A DNA stretch of 64,000 nucleotides from Winogradskyella helgolandensis. Lineage in GTDB: Bacteria; Bacteroidota; Bacteroidia; Flavobacteriales; Flavobacteriaceae. The stretch is taken from contig NZ_JABFHO010000002.1 in assembly GCF_013404085.1 (NCBI RefSeq), positions 178,262 to 242,261 of the forward strand. The letters run 5' to 3'. Numbering within the stretch: position 1 is the stretch's first letter; the number at the start of each line of letters is the position of its first letter. Both the position numbers and the translations under genes were made by a program. The notes under the pieces were generated by a model. The model had not been told where the DNA came from and did no database searches. It saw nothing but the letters and a program-made list of their open reading frames with translations. Shown piece by piece: positions 52,623-61,844 of the stretch.

Positions 52623-52892
52623 ATGTATTTAGATCAAAAAGGAAAAGAGGAAATCTTTACAAAACATGGTGGTAATGCAAAGAACACTGGTTCTGCAGAA
52701 GGACAGATTGCATTATTTACGGCAAGAATTAATCACTTAACAGAACATTTAAAGAAAAATCGTAAAGATTTTAACACTGAGCGTTCATTAGTAAAGTTAG
52801 TAGGTAAAAGAAGAAGCTTACTAGATTATTTAACTAAGAAAGATGTTTTAAGATATCGTGCGATAGTTAAAGAATTAGGATTAAGAAAATAA
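52623..52892 (+). CDS. rpsO: 30S ribosomal protein S15
   Basis: S15 binds 16S rRNA early in assembly of the small subunit platform. I start it at the ATG at 52623, giving 89 residues, the family's standard length; upstream in-frame codons overlap the promoter. Motifs: GSAEGQIALFTARINHLTEHLKKN, RSLVKLVGKRRSLLDYL and the C-terminal YRAIVKELGLRK, including the rRNA-contacting basic stretch. It is followed by its own terminator and then pnp, an order widely conserved in bacteria. Confidence 0.97.
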   Translation: MYLDQKGKEEIFTKHGGNAKNTGSAEGQIALFTARINHLTEHLKKNRKDFNTERSLVKLVGKRRSLLDYLTKKDVLRYRAIVKELGLRK

Positions 52893-52905
52893 TCTCAATA
52901 TAAAG

Positions 52906-52929
52906 GCCACGCATTTAGCGTGGCTTTTT
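52906..52929 (+). terminator. Terminator after rpsO
   Basis: GCCACGC (52906-52912) pairs with GCGTGGC (52918-52924), followed by T5. It separates rpsO from pnp, which starts 155 bases later. Confidence 0.93.
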
Positions 52930-53083
52930 GTTTATATATAACTCAAACGTAAGAGTAAAACAATCGTAAAAAAATAGCAGAAAAATCCTAAAACGATTTT
53001 AGGGTTCGCGGTTTTTCATTGGTCACAAACAACAACTACACAACAACACAACGACCATTGTTTAATTTAGAATTAAAAAATTT

Positions 53084-55339
53084 ATGATTCCAAAAGTTTT
53101 TAGAGAGGTCATAGACCTTGGTGATGGTAGAGAAATTTCTATCGAAACCGGAAAATTAGCAAAACAAGCGCATGGTAGCGTTGTTGTGCAATCTGGAAAA
53201 TGTATGTTATTATGTACAGTTGTTTCCAATTACGAACAGAAAGATGTGGACTTCCTTCCACTTACTGTTGATTACAGAGAAAAATTTGCTGCCGCTGGTC
53301 GTTATCCAGGTGGTTTCTTTAAGAGAGAAGCAAGACCTAGTGATGGTGAAGTATTAACAATGCGTTTAGTAGACCGCGTTTTACGTCCATTATTCCCAAA
53401 AGATTACCATTCTGAAACTCAGGTGATGATTCAGTTAATGTCTCACGATCCTGAAGTTATGCCAGATGCTATGGCAGGTTTAGCCGCTTCGGCAGCTATT
53501 CAATTATCAGATTTCCCTTTTGAATGTGCTATCTCTGAAGCTAGAGTTGGTCGCGTCAATGGAGAATTCATTATCAACCCAACACTTGCACAGTTAGAAG
53601 AGTCTGACATCGATATGATGATTGGTGCTTCTGCAGATTCTGTAATGATGGTAGAAGGTGAAATGGATGAGATTTCTGAAGAAGAAATGGCTGAAGCAAT
53701 TAAGTTTGCTCACGAAGCTATTAAAGTACAATGTGCTGCTCAAATTAGATTAGCAGAAGCATTTGGCAAAAAAGCGACTCGTGAATATCAACCAGAAAGA
53801 GAAGATAAAGACTTAGAGAAGAAAGTACGTGACATGGCTTACGATAAAGTGTATGCTATTGCAAAAGCTGGATCTTCTAAGCATGAAAGAAGTGCTGCTT
53901 TTAAACAAATAAAAGAAGATATCAAAGCTACTTTTTCTGAAGAAGAATTAGCAGATTACGGAGGTTTAGTTTCTGACTATTACCGTAAGGCTGAAAAAGC
54001 TGCAATTAGAGATTTAACCTTAGATGAAGGTCTACGTTTAGATGGTCGTAAGACTGACGAAATTAGACCAATTTGGTGTGAGGTAGATTATTTACCATCT
54101 ACACATGGTTCTTCAATCTTTACACGTGGTGAAACTCAAGCCTTAGCTACTGTAACTTTAGGGACATCTAGAGATGCTAACCAAATAGATATGCCATCTC
54201 AAGAAGGTGAAGAGCGTTTCTATTTACATTATAACTTCCCACCTTTTTGTACCGGTGAAGCTAGACCAATCCGTGGAACCTCTCGTAGAGAAGTTGGTCA
54301 TGGTAACTTAGCGCAACGTGCATTAAAAGGAATGATTCCTGCAGATTGTCCTTATACAGTTCGTGTTGTTTCTGAAGTATTAGAATCTAATGGTTCATCG
54401 TCTATGGCAACAGTTTGTTCTGGTACAATGGCACTTATGGATGCTGGTGTGCAAATGAAGAAACCTGTTTCTGGTATTGCAATGGGATTAATTTCTGATG
54501 CTGAATCTGGAAAATACGCTGTATTATCTGATATCTTAGGTGATGAAGATCACTTAGGTGATATGGACTTTAAAGTGACTGGTACTGCAGACGGAATTAC
54601 CGCTTGTCAGATGGATATTAAAGTAAAAGGATTGTCTTACGAAATTTTAGTAAATGCTTTACAACAAGCACGTGCTGGTCGTTTACATATCTTAGAGAAA
54701 TTGGTTGACACTATTGCTAAGCCAAATGTAGATGTGAAAGAACATGCACCTACAATGGTAACAAGACGTGTTCCTAATGAATTCATTGGAGCTTTAATTG
54801 GACCAGGTGGAAAAGTAATTCAAGAAATGCAAAAAGAAACTGAGACGACTATCGTTATTAACGAAGATCCAGTGACTGAAGAAGGTATTGTTGAAATTAT
54901 GGGTGTTGGTAAAACAGGTATTAATGCTGTTATGGCAAAAATTGATGCTATCTTATTTAAGCCAACTGTTGGTAGCGTATACGAAGTAAAAGTAATCAAG
55001 ATGTTAGATTTTGGTGCTGTTGTTGAGTATATGGATGCACCAGGAAACGAAGTGTTATTGCATGTATCTGAGTTAGCTTGGGAGCGTACAGAAAACGTAT
55101 CTGACGTTGTAAATATGGGAGATGTTTTTGATGTAAAATACTTCGGAATTGATTCTAGAACACGTAAAGAGAAAGTATCTCGTAAAGCTATTTTGCCAAA
55201 ACCGGAAGGTTATGTAGCAAGACCACCAAGAGATGATAACCGTTCTGGTGGACGTGATAACAATAGAGGAAGAGATAATCGCGGACGTGATAACAGACGT
55301 GATGATCGCAAGCCAAGACAAGATAAAAAGGAAGATTAA
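53084..55339 (+). CDS. pnp: Polyribonucleotide nucleotidyltransferase
   Basis: PNPase degrades RNA 3'-5' by phosphorolysis and can add nucleotides. The 751-residue protein has two RNase PH-like cores (about 10-230 and 315-550; [63 protein letters not shown]), the helical linker, a KH domain with [17 protein letters not shown] (about 573), an S1 domain (about 625-700) and a C-terminal tail of about 35 residues rich in Arg, Asp, Asn and Gly ([15 protein letters not shown]), likely disordered and RNA-contacting. Length and order are typical apart from the tail. Confidence 0.97.
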   Translation: MIPKVFREVIDLGDGREISIETGKLAKQAHGSVVVQSGKCMLLCTVVSNYEQKDVDFLPLTVDYREKFAAAGRYPGGFFKREARPSDGEVLTMRLVDRVLRPLFPKDYHSETQVMIQLMSHDPEVMPDAMAGLAASAAIQLSDFPFECAISEARVGRVNGEFIINPTLAQLEESDIDMMIGASADSVMMVEGEMDEISEEEMAEAIKFAHEAIKVQCAAQIRLAEAFGKKATREYQPEREDKDLEKKVRDMAYDKVYAIAKAGSSKHERSAAFKQIKEDIKATFSEEELADYGGLVSDYYRKAEKAAIRDLTLDEGLRLDGRKTDEIRPIWCEVDYLPSTHGSSIFTRGETQALATVTLGTSRDANQIDMPSQEGEERFYLHYNFPPFCTGEARPIRGTSRREVGHGNLAQRALKGMIPADCPYTVRVVSEVLESNGSSSMATVCSGTMALMDAGVQMKKPVSGIAMGLISDAESGKYAVLSDILGDEDHLGDMDFKVTGTADGITACQMDIKVKGLSYEILVNALQQARAGRLHILEKLVDTIAKPNVDVKEHAPTMVTRRVPNEFIGALIGPGGKVIQEMQKETETTIVINEDPVTEEGIVEIMGVGKTGINAVMAKIDAILFKPTVGSVYEVKVIKMLDFGAVVEYMDAPGNEVLLHVSELAWERTENVSDVVNMGDVFDVKYFGIDSRTRKEKVSRKAILPKPEGYVARPPRDDNRSGGRDNNRGRDNRGRDNRRDDRKPRQDKKED

Positions 55340-55364
55340 TTTCTTTATTAAATCTTAACATATT

Positions 55365-55395
55365 AAAAAGCCTATCAACATTTGATAGGCTTTTT
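55365..55395. terminator. Bidirectional terminator after pnp
   Basis: AAAAAGCCTATCAA pairs with TTGATAGGC followed by T5, so it serves both pnp and the converging lipoprotein gene. Confidence 0.93.
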
Positions 55396-55399
55396 GTTT

Positions 55400-55801
55400 T
55401 TAATTAAAATCTATATCAACTGGAATATCTGGACCTCGGTAAGAAATAGCCGCAATTATAATGGTCACAACGCCTATAACAACCAATCCAATTCCTGTTC
55501 CATATATAATAGACATCGTTTTATTATGAAGCCTTACTAATTTAGTGTCATTTGTCTTTATTGGCACTAACACCTCTTTACCTTTTGTTTTTTTAACACC
55601 ATAATATTGATTGTCATCTAAAACTATTTTCTTAAATTTTAATGTCGTTCCATCATTAGTTGTTAGTTTTACTCGTTTACCTTCTTCCGTCGCCACTTTA
55701 AGTGTTACGTTTTCTTTCTTATACACACGGCAACTTTGACATAGAATTAAACTCATCAATATAATACTTATAACTCTAGTTTGCTTTTTAATACTAACCA
55801 T
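55400..55801 (-). CDS. Small lipoprotein with C-terminal membrane helix, unknown
   Basis: The 133-residue protein has a lipoprotein signal (IISIILMSLILCQSCRVYKK, Cys at about 23), a small beta-rich domain (VKLTTNDGTTLKFKKI, QYYGVKKTKGKEVLVPIK) and a hydrophobic C-terminal helix (IIYGTGIGLVVIGVVTIIIAA, about 98-122) with a polar end. Proteins of this layout are frequent in Bacteroidota and have no assigned function; I do not recognise a named family. It ends five bases before the pnp terminator and stands alone. Confidence 0.7.
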   Translation of the reverse strand: MVSIKKQTRVISIILMSLILCQSCRVYKKENVTLKVATEEGKRVKLTTNDGTTLKFKKIVLDDNQYYGVKKTKGKEVLVPIKTNDTKLVRLHNKTMSIIYGTGIGLVVIGVVTIIIAAISYRGPDIPVDIDFN

Positions 55802-55920
55802 AATTTCAGTTTATTAACAGCTTCAATATTACAATAGAAATCCTTTATTAAGCAGAACCATTTCTAACAATCCCCTGTAATTTAAACATTTATCCTAAGG
55901 TTTTAGTTTTTAAATCTTAA

Positions 55921-55949
55921 TATCTTTGAAGGTCTATCAAAATTTGATA
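55921..55949 (+). promoter_or_regulatory. Candidate promoter box and palindrome in a gene-poor region
   Basis: TATCTTTG (55921-55928) matches TAnnTTTG and is followed by the palindrome TATCAAA-A-TTTGATA (55935-55949). The next open frame starts only at 56138, so this may be the promoter of the decayed gene there. Confidence 0.35.
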
Positions 55950-56137
55950 TACTTATTTTTATATCTCTATCTCATAACAATGCATCTTAAAAATTATAAT
56001 TTCCACTACTTTAGAGCCATTTTACCTAATTCAAAAAGCTGTATGGCTATAAAAATTGCATATCATACTGAAATTAAAGAAACACGTTAGGCATAATTTA
56101 AGTTATAAACTTTCGTTACTAGTACAAAACCATATTT

Positions 56138-56284
56138 ATGAAGAATATATTCTTGCTTCTAATCTTACTAGTTAGCTCAAAGGTTTTTTCTCAAGATAGT
56201 ATAAATTATTTCAAAGGTGATTTTGACTCAGCATTAAAAAAAGTAAAACTTCACTCTTTAAATACGGCTATCAATACCAAATAA
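56138..56284 (+). pseudogene. Remnant of an exported protein (signal peptide plus start of domain)
   Basis: An ATG opens 48 residues: a clear signal peptide (NIFLLLILLVSSKVFSQ) and the beginning of a mature domain, SINYFKGDFDSALKKVKL, then a stop. The mature start resembles periplasmic thioredoxin-like proteins, in which FxxALxxAKxxNK follows the signal peptide, so a decayed member of that type is possible. The rest of the 739-base stretch 55802-56540 has no open frame of note. Truncation rather than a functional peptide is the likely reading. Confidence 0.5.
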
Positions 56285-56540
56285 AAAAATAATATTTAGA
56301 CTTCTATAAAGGATTCAATTCATCACTATTACATCTACTTAATAGCGCTTCATTTTTCAACAAAAACATTTAAAAATCATCATTTTACAAACTTCAACCA
56401 ATAACGTTAAAAGTTTCCCGAAATGGTGATTTTTATCTCTTAGAAGTAATTTCCTTAATGTTAAATAAAACTCAAAAAAAATCTAAATTGTAATATAGCA
56501 CGTACATCTGTTTTAATCAATCACACTAAAAAAAGGATAT

Positions 56541-57977
56541 ATGGCTTCAAAAAACTCACCCTCAAATACTATATTTTCAAACACCAAGAGCAAATCTAAA
56601 AAACTATCTAACCAATTCAATTTATTTATTAATAGTAAATCAAAAACTGAAAATCCGAACAATAAAATTGTCCTATTTAGTACATTTTTACTTCTTGTTT
56701 TAGGCGTCTATTTTCTTTCTGTCTTTTATGGTGATTTTGAACAATTCAACGCAGACAAAATGAGTACGACTATTGGTTATAGCTTCATAATTATAGCTAC
56801 AACACTTATAGTTTTTAAGGCATTATTCTTTATTTATAAAGCCTATAATTATTTTAAATACAAGCCGATTGCCTCTGTTTCGGACAATGAATTACCAACA
56901 GTTACGGTTATTGTTCCTGCGTATAACGAAGGCAAACAAGTTTATGACACGTTAGTGAGTTTAGACAATAGTAATTACCCAAAACAAAAATTACAAATTA
57001 TATCTATCGATGACGGTAGTAAAGACGATACTTGGGATTGGATGCTTGATGCCAAAAAGATACTTGGTGATCGTTTAGAAATTTATCAACAACCAGAAAA
57101 CCAAGGAAAACGTCATGCACTTTATCGTGGATTTAATTTAGGTACAGGCGATATTTATGTCACCGTAGATAGTGATTCTATTGTAACTGAAGACACCCTT
57201 AGAAACTTAGTTAGTCCTTTTATTAAAGATGAAAATTGTGGTGCAGTTGCAGGAAACATTCGAGTTCTAAACAATAAAAAGGAAATGCTTCCTAAAATGT
57301 TAGATGTAAGTTTTGTGTTGAGTTTTGAATTTGTGCGCTCTGCAGAAAGTAATTTGAATTCTGTATTGTGTACACCTGGCGCCCTAGCTGCTTATAGAAG
57401 TACTGCCGTTCATAATTGTTTACCAGAATGGATTAACCAAACGTTTATGGGCAAACCTTCCGATATTGGTGAAGATAGAGCCATGACGAACATGATTTTA
57501 AAACAAGGTAAGCATGTCTTGTTTCAAAAAAATGCGGTAGCTTTTACCAATGTACCCGAACAATATATGGGATTATATAAAATGTTTATTCGTTGGGGAC
57601 GAAGTAACGTGAGAGAGAATTTGGAAATGGCAAAATACGTCTTCACAAATTTCAGAGCCAAAGGCAAGTCTGGAACAAGGATTTTATTTATTAGCCAGTT
57701 CCTAAAAATAGTAATGAGTTACCCTCTACTAATTTCGATGTTATTCTTCGTTTTAGTACATCCATTATTATTTTTAGGTTCTACTTTAGTTAGTATTTTG
57801 GTCATTTCAACTTTTTCGGTCATATTTTTTACCAGTCAATACAAAACCACTCAAGGGTTTTGGGCATACTCTTATAGCATCTTATTTACATTCGCGCTAT
57901 TTTGGATTACACCTTACGCCATTGCTACAGCAAGCCGAAGAGGTTGGTTAACACGTGAATTGGTTGAGACAAAATAA
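56541..57977 (+). CDS. Membrane glycosyltransferase, GT2 family
   Basis: The 478-residue protein has two N-terminal membrane helices (about 53-68 and 82-103), a GT-A catalytic domain (about 120-370) with VTVIVPAYNEGKQVYDTL, IDDGSKDDTW, VTVDSDSIV (DxD motif), EDRAMTNMIL (general-base region) and FIRWGRSNVRE (the QxxRW-like product-binding motif), and three to four C-terminal helices. This is the layout of processive polysaccharide synthases such as hyaluronan or cellulose synthase-like enzymes. It stands alone, so the sugar and product cannot be inferred. Upstream AAAAGGA is one of few Shine-Dalgarno-like sequences here. Confidence 0.9.
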   Translation: MASKNSPSNTIFSNTKSKSKKLSNQFNLFINSKSKTENPNNKIVLFSTFLLLVLGVYFLSVFYGDFEQFNADKMSTTIGYSFIIIATTLIVFKALFFIYKAYNYFKYKPIASVSDNELPTVTVIVPAYNEGKQVYDTLVSLDNSNYPKQKLQIISIDDGSKDDTWDWMLDAKKILGDRLEIYQQPENQGKRHALYRGFNLGTGDIYVTVDSDSIVTEDTLRNLVSPFIKDENCGAVAGNIRVLNNKKEMLPKMLDVSFVLSFEFVRSAESNLNSVLCTPGALAAYRSTAVHNCLPEWINQTFMGKPSDIGEDRAMTNMILKQGKHVLFQKNAVAFTNVPEQYMGLYKMFIRWGRSNVRENLEMAKYVFTNFRAKGKSGTRILFISQFLKIVMSYPLLISMLFFVLVHPLLFLGSTLVSILVISTFSVIFFTSQYKTTQGFWAYSYSILFTFALFWITPYAIATASRRGWLTRELVETK

Positions 57978-58000
57978 AAATTAGTTTTGCAAAATATTCT

Positions 58001-58034
58001 AAGCCTACGAAATTCTAAATTTTGTAGGCTTTTT
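58001..58034 (+). terminator. Terminator after the glycosyltransferase gene
   Basis: AAGCCTACGAAAT pairs with ATTTTGTAGGCTT (one G-T pair), followed by T5. Confidence 0.9.
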
Positions 58035-58066
58035 CTATTATATTTTCCAATTTGTCACCGACAGTC

Positions 58067-58107
58067 TGTCATAATTCGCTAAAAGTATTTTGTAGTAAAT
58101 TATGACA
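58067..58107. repeat. Inverted repeat TGTCATAATT-N21-AATTATGACA upstream of proC
   Basis: A perfect 10-bp inverted repeat (58067-58076 and 58098-58107) lies 160 bases before proC. It is long for a chance event and may be an operator or part of a decayed repeat. No known regulator motif is recognised. Confidence 0.45.
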
Positions 58108-58216
58108 TCCCAACCTAATACCCTAATACAGTTTCAATACTTCAACTATAATTACAAAATCTTTAGAATATCCAAATTCTTTAAATCATAATTTCATTTT
58201 GGCACTGTCGCATAGT

Positions 58217-58257
58217 AGTTGCGGTTAATAAGGCAACTGACAGTTAACTTATTAACT
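58217..58257 (+). promoter_or_regulatory. Two consecutive small hairpins in the proC leader
   Basis: AGTTGC-N10-GCAACT (58217-58238) and AGTTAA-CTTA-TTAACT (58242-58257) are adjacent inverted repeats ending 10 bases before the proC start codon. They could affect translation; no T-run follows. Confidence 0.4.
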
Positions 58258-58267
58258 AAAATAAATT

Positions 58268-59074
58268 ATGAAAGTATTAGTAATTGGAGCCGGAAACATG
58301 GGCTTAACTTATGCTGAAGGTATGGCAGAATCGCCACTACTCAGCAAGTATAAATTAAAAATTTATGATACCGATCCAAAAAAGATAGAAAGCCTAAGCA
58401 AAGACTCTAGATTTATCGTTTACGATAATTTAGATGATTGCTTACCAAAAGCAGATATCGTATTTATAGCCGTAAAACCTTATCACAGTGATGGATTATT
58501 TGAAGACATGAAACCAATGTTAAACGATAATCAAATTTTTGTATCTCTAATGGCTGGTGTCACCATAGATACTATTCAGCAAAAGTTAGAAGCAAAAAAA
58601 GTGATTAGAACTATGCCCAATTTGCCAGCTCAAGTTGGAAAAGGTGTAACCTCTTATACAGAATCTGATACTGTTTCAAGAGTAGAACTGCTAATGATAA
58701 GAAATCTTTTGGATACCACAGGAACATCAATTCACGTTAACACTGAAAATTTTATTGATGCCTCTACAGGGATTTCAGGAAGTGGACCAGCTTATGTGTT
58801 CTATTTTATGCAATCTATGCTAGAAGCAGCTCAAAAAATGGGATTTTCAGATTACGATTCAAAAGTTTTAGTGAGTAGTACGTTTGAAGGAGCCATAGAA
58901 CTCTTCAACCAAAATGATATATCTCCAAAATCATGGATAGACAAAGTTGCATCAAAAGGAGGCACAACCCAAGCTGCTATAGATTCTATGGATGATAATA
59001 ATGTAAAACAGTTAATTCAAGATGCGGCTTATGCAGCTTTTGATCGTGCTGTTGAAATGGGTAAAGAAGATTAA
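58268..59074 (+). CDS. proC: Pyrroline-5-carboxylate reductase
   Basis: ProC reduces pyrroline-5-carboxylate to proline with NAD(P)H, the last step of proline synthesis. The 268-residue protein has the Rossmann motif VIGAGNMGLTYAEGM (about 4-18), DIVFIAVKPYH, RTMPNLPAQVGKGVTSY and the dimer-domain signature ASTGISGSGPAYVFYFMQSM, and ASKGGTTQAAIDSM. It is followed by proB and proA on the same strand, each after a gap of about 130 bases, so the whole pathway is clustered here. Confidence 0.96.
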   Translation: MKVLVIGAGNMGLTYAEGMAESPLLSKYKLKIYDTDPKKIESLSKDSRFIVYDNLDDCLPKADIVFIAVKPYHSDGLFEDMKPMLNDNQIFVSLMAGVTIDTIQQKLEAKKVIRTMPNLPAQVGKGVTSYTESDTVSRVELLMIRNLLDTTGTSIHVNTENFIDASTGISGSGPAYVFYFMQSMLEAAQKMGFSDYDSKVLVSSTFEGAIELFNQNDISPKSWIDKVASKGGTTQAAIDSMDDNNVKQLIQDAAYAAFDRAVEMGKED

Positions 59075-59205
59075 GTGCAAGTGAATTGTCACTTTGTAAT
59101 TGAGTTTTTCTTCGGTTTGCAAAAACCTATTTCAAAATAACTTAACATCTTAATAACAAAATTAAAGTCTTTAGAAATTAAATCTGAAGCTTGAAAAATT
59201 AAAAA

Positions 59206-59985
59206 ATGAATAGAAAGATAAAACGTGTGGTCGTAAAAGTAGGGACCAACGTATTAACCAATAAAGATAATAGAATTTTAGGACCAGTGCTTCGTGAATT
59301 GGTAAGACAAATCGCTGTCCTTTATGAGGAAGACATAATGGTTATCCTTGTATCCTCGGGTTCTGCGATGGCAGGCATGGAAGTATTGGGAGAAACTAAC
59401 ATTAAAGACAAGTCTATAAGAAGACAAGTCTATTCTTCTGTAGGTCAGCCACGAATGATGCGTCATTATTACAGTCTTTTTCACGATTATGGAATGCGAT
59501 GCGCACAGGTATTAGCTACAAAGCGCGATTTTGATATCGGTAAACACCGTGAAAACATGATAAATTGTTACGAAGGTTTACTATCTGAAGGCGTCATTCC
59601 AATTGCCAATGAAGATGATGCTGTATCACTTACAATGTCAATGTTTTCAGATAATGACGAGTTAGCTAGTTTAGTTGCTGAACTTATTGACGCTGACCGA
59701 TTGATTATTCTTTCAGATACAGACGGACTATATAATGGGCATCCAGATGATGATGATTCAAAAATTTTGAATACCGTGAAAACAGATCAGAATGTAGAAA
59801 AATATGTTCAAGATTCCGATAAAAAAGAAGGTGAAGGACGTGGAGGTATGGCTTCAAAATTAAAAATTGCAAAAGTAACAGCCAATAAAAACATTCCAAC
59901 GTATATCGCCAACGGTAAAAGAGAAAATGTAATTGTAGATATCATTAACAATAAACAAGTAGGAACAAAATTTATTAGTGCTTAG
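59206..59985 (+). CDS. proB: Glutamate 5-kinase without PUA domain
   Basis: ProB phosphorylates glutamate to gamma-glutamyl phosphate, the first step of proline synthesis. The 259-residue protein is only the amino-acid-kinase domain: VVKVGTNVLTNKDN, VILVSSGSAMAGME (the common form has Gly-Ala after SSG), PIANEDDAVSLTMSMFSDND, LIILSDTDGLYNGHP and GRGGMASKLKIAKVT. The C-terminal PUA domain of enterobacterial enzymes (about 110 residues) is absent, as often in Bacteroidota. It lies between proC and proA. Confidence 0.94.
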   Translation: MNRKIKRVVVKVGTNVLTNKDNRILGPVLRELVRQIAVLYEEDIMVILVSSGSAMAGMEVLGETNIKDKSIRRQVYSSVGQPRMMRHYYSLFHDYGMRCAQVLATKRDFDIGKHRENMINCYEGLLSEGVIPIANEDDAVSLTMSMFSDNDELASLVAELIDADRLIILSDTDGLYNGHPDDDDSKILNTVKTDQNVEKYVQDSDKKEGEGRGGMASKLKIAKVTANKNIPTYIANGKRENVIVDIINNKQVGTKFISA

Positions 59986-60122
59986 GTTCCAACCATAAGA
60001 TCAGAACCAAGACTTAATCCTATTTACCAAATAAATAGATAAAATATTAAAGCCTATTAGTGGTTTAAAGCTTCACTTAAAAAATAAGTATCGAACCGTT
60101 AGTAACGATTAAAAACTTAAAC

Positions 60123-61322
60123 ATGAAACTATTACAAACAGACATAAAAAACAACGTTCTAAAATCAATGATAAAGATTTTGGGTCGCGAAAGGCATTCA
60201 ATTATTGAAGCCAATAAAAAAGATCTAAATGCTTTTCAAAAAGAAGATCAAGCCTTATATGATCGTCTCATTGTGAATGATAAAAAGGTAGATGAAATGA
60301 TAGCTGCCGTAGAAGCTGTAATGCTTCAAGAAGATCCTGTTGGTAGAGAAATAACCAATAAAACTTTAAAAAACAAGCTTAACATCGTTAACACGACAGC
60401 TCCGTTCGGTACGATATTGATCATTTATGAATCGCGACCAGATGTTACTATAGAAGCTGCAGTTTTAGCCTTTAAAGCCAATAATAAGATTTTATTAAAA
60501 GGAGGTAAAGAAGCCTTAAACAGTAATCTTATTTTAGAAAAATGCTGGCACGAAGCTTTAGAAGACAACGGATTATCTAAGGATTGGATTAAACTTCTGC
60601 ATTTAAAACGAGAGGAAACTCAAGAATTTCTTAAAAACCCTACCGAACCTTTAGATTTAATTGTGCCTCGTGGTGGTGAGCGACTAATCAATTTTGTAAA
60701 AACACATGCCACATGTGCTGTTTTAGTCAGTGGCCGTGGAAATAACTTTTTATATGTATCAGAACATGCGGATTGGAGTAAAGCTGTAAATGTGATTATT
60801 AATGCAAAAACAGATAAAATTTCGGGCTGCAATGCCTTAGACAAAGTACTTATCAATAAGAATTTACCGCAATATGAAATAAAACTGAAAATGCTTCAAG
60901 AAAAATTGGAACAACATAAGGTTGAGATTCTAGTTGATCATAAAGTTTCTGATATTTTACCGCAAAAGGAAACCATTGCAAATCAAGATATATGGTATGA
61001 GGAATTTTTAGCATTAAAATTACTTATCGGACAAGTATCATCCTTAGATGAAGCGATTAAGACTATTAATACATACTCTGGAAAACATTCTGCTTCAATT
61101 ATAACAGAAGATAAAACTGAGGCTATGAACTTTATGCATAATGTAGATAGTGCTGCTGTATATCATAATGCGTCAACCAGATTCACAGATGGTGGTCAAA
61201 TGGGAGTTGGTGCAGAATTAGCCATTAGCACAGATAAATTGCATCATCGAGGTCCTTTAGGTTTAAACCAATTGGTAACTAACAAATATTATGTTTATGG
61301 AGATGGGCAGGTTAGAATTTAA
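60123..61322 (+). CDS. proA: Glutamate-5-semialdehyde dehydrogenase (gamma-glutamyl phosphate reductase)
   Basis: ProA reduces gamma-glutamyl phosphate to glutamate semialdehyde, which cyclises to pyrroline-5-carboxylate. The 399-residue protein has the aldehyde-dehydrogenase-like fold: FGTILIIYESRPDVTIEAA, LKGGKEALNSN, DLIVPRGGERLINFV, the catalytic Cys in KISGCNALDKVLIN (about 235), KHSASIITED and VYHNASTRFTDGGQMGVGAE, ending near GLNQLVTNKYYVYGDGQVRI. Length is slightly under the typical 410-420. It completes the proC-proB-proA cluster. Confidence 0.95.
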   Translation: MKLLQTDIKNNVLKSMIKILGRERHSIIEANKKDLNAFQKEDQALYDRLIVNDKKVDEMIAAVEAVMLQEDPVGREITNKTLKNKLNIVNTTAPFGTILIIYESRPDVTIEAAVLAFKANNKILLKGGKEALNSNLILEKCWHEALEDNGLSKDWIKLLHLKREETQEFLKNPTEPLDLIVPRGGERLINFVKTHATCAVLVSGRGNNFLYVSEHADWSKAVNVIINAKTDKISGCNALDKVLINKNLPQYEIKLKMLQEKLEQHKVEILVDHKVSDILPQKETIANQDIWYEEFLALKLLIGQVSSLDEAIKTINTYSGKHSASIITEDKTEAMNFMHNVDSAAVYHNASTRFTDGGQMGVGAELAISTDKLHHRGPLGLNQLVTNKYYVYGDGQVRI

Positions 61323-61376
61323 TAATATATAGCTCATAATTAGGATTTTACATAAATATTTCTTATACTATAGGTT

Positions 61377-61751
61377 ATGATTACACAAGACAAAAATAAA
61401 TACGCGGTAGAATTAAGTAATTCAATATCTTATCTTGAAAATTTAGGCTATTCTAATATTAAAGCCGACTTAGACGGTTATGAAACTCCTAAATCATATC
61501 ATAAAAAAGGAAGTAATATAGATGTTACTCCAGATATTGTTGCAGAAAAAGAAGGACGAAAACATATATTTGATTTAAGTTTAAAGTCTGAAAAACCTAG
61601 ATTACTAAAATCCAAATGGCTGTTTTTAAACACATTAAGTAAAATTAAATCTTATAGATTTCGGTTAATAACCATGAGAGGTCATTATAAATTTACCAAC
61701 GAAACTATAGGTGCCATAAATCTTGACACCGTTAAACTCTTAAAGATTTAA
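61377..61751 (+). CDS. Conserved small protein, possible nuclease-like fold (124 aa)
   Basis: The protein is soluble with no signal peptide. Its central part ITPD-like VTPDIVAEKEGRKHIFDLSLKSE, with a Pro-Asp, a spaced second acidic residue and a Lys (D-x-x-x-K), is reminiscent of PD-(D/E)xK nuclease folds, and the following LLKSKWLFLNTLSKIKSYRF is a basic helix. I recall homologs without assigned function in Flavobacteriaceae. It lies between proA (54 bases) and rpoD (93 bases). The nuclease suggestion is inference from this pattern only. Confidence 0.7.
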   Translation: MITQDKNKYAVELSNSISYLENLGYSNIKADLDGYETPKSYHKKGSNIDVTPDIVAEKEGRKHIFDLSLKSEKPRLLKSKWLFLNTLSKIKSYRFRLITMRGHYKFTNETIGAINLDTVKLLKI

Positions 61752-61795
61752 TTTTTTTTATTAGTATTGTGTAACATTTTATTGCTTTTGTACGT

Positions 61796-61801
61796 ATAAT
61801 A
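61796..61801 (+). promoter_or_regulatory. Possible TATAAT-type -10 element upstream of rpoD
   Basis: TATAAT lies 43 bases before the rpoD start; TTGTGT is 22 bases upstream. This is an enterobacterial-style pattern rather than the TAnnTTTG box seen elsewhere, so it may be fortuitous. Confidence 0.25.
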
Positions 61802-61844
61802 AAAGCAACATGATGTTGTTAAATTGCACAAATCATAAATATAA

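Noticed and set aside
58200..58222. TGGCAC before proC as a sigma-54 -24 element
   Set aside because: The next TTGC is 13 bases away instead of about 5, so the -24/-12 spacing is wrong.
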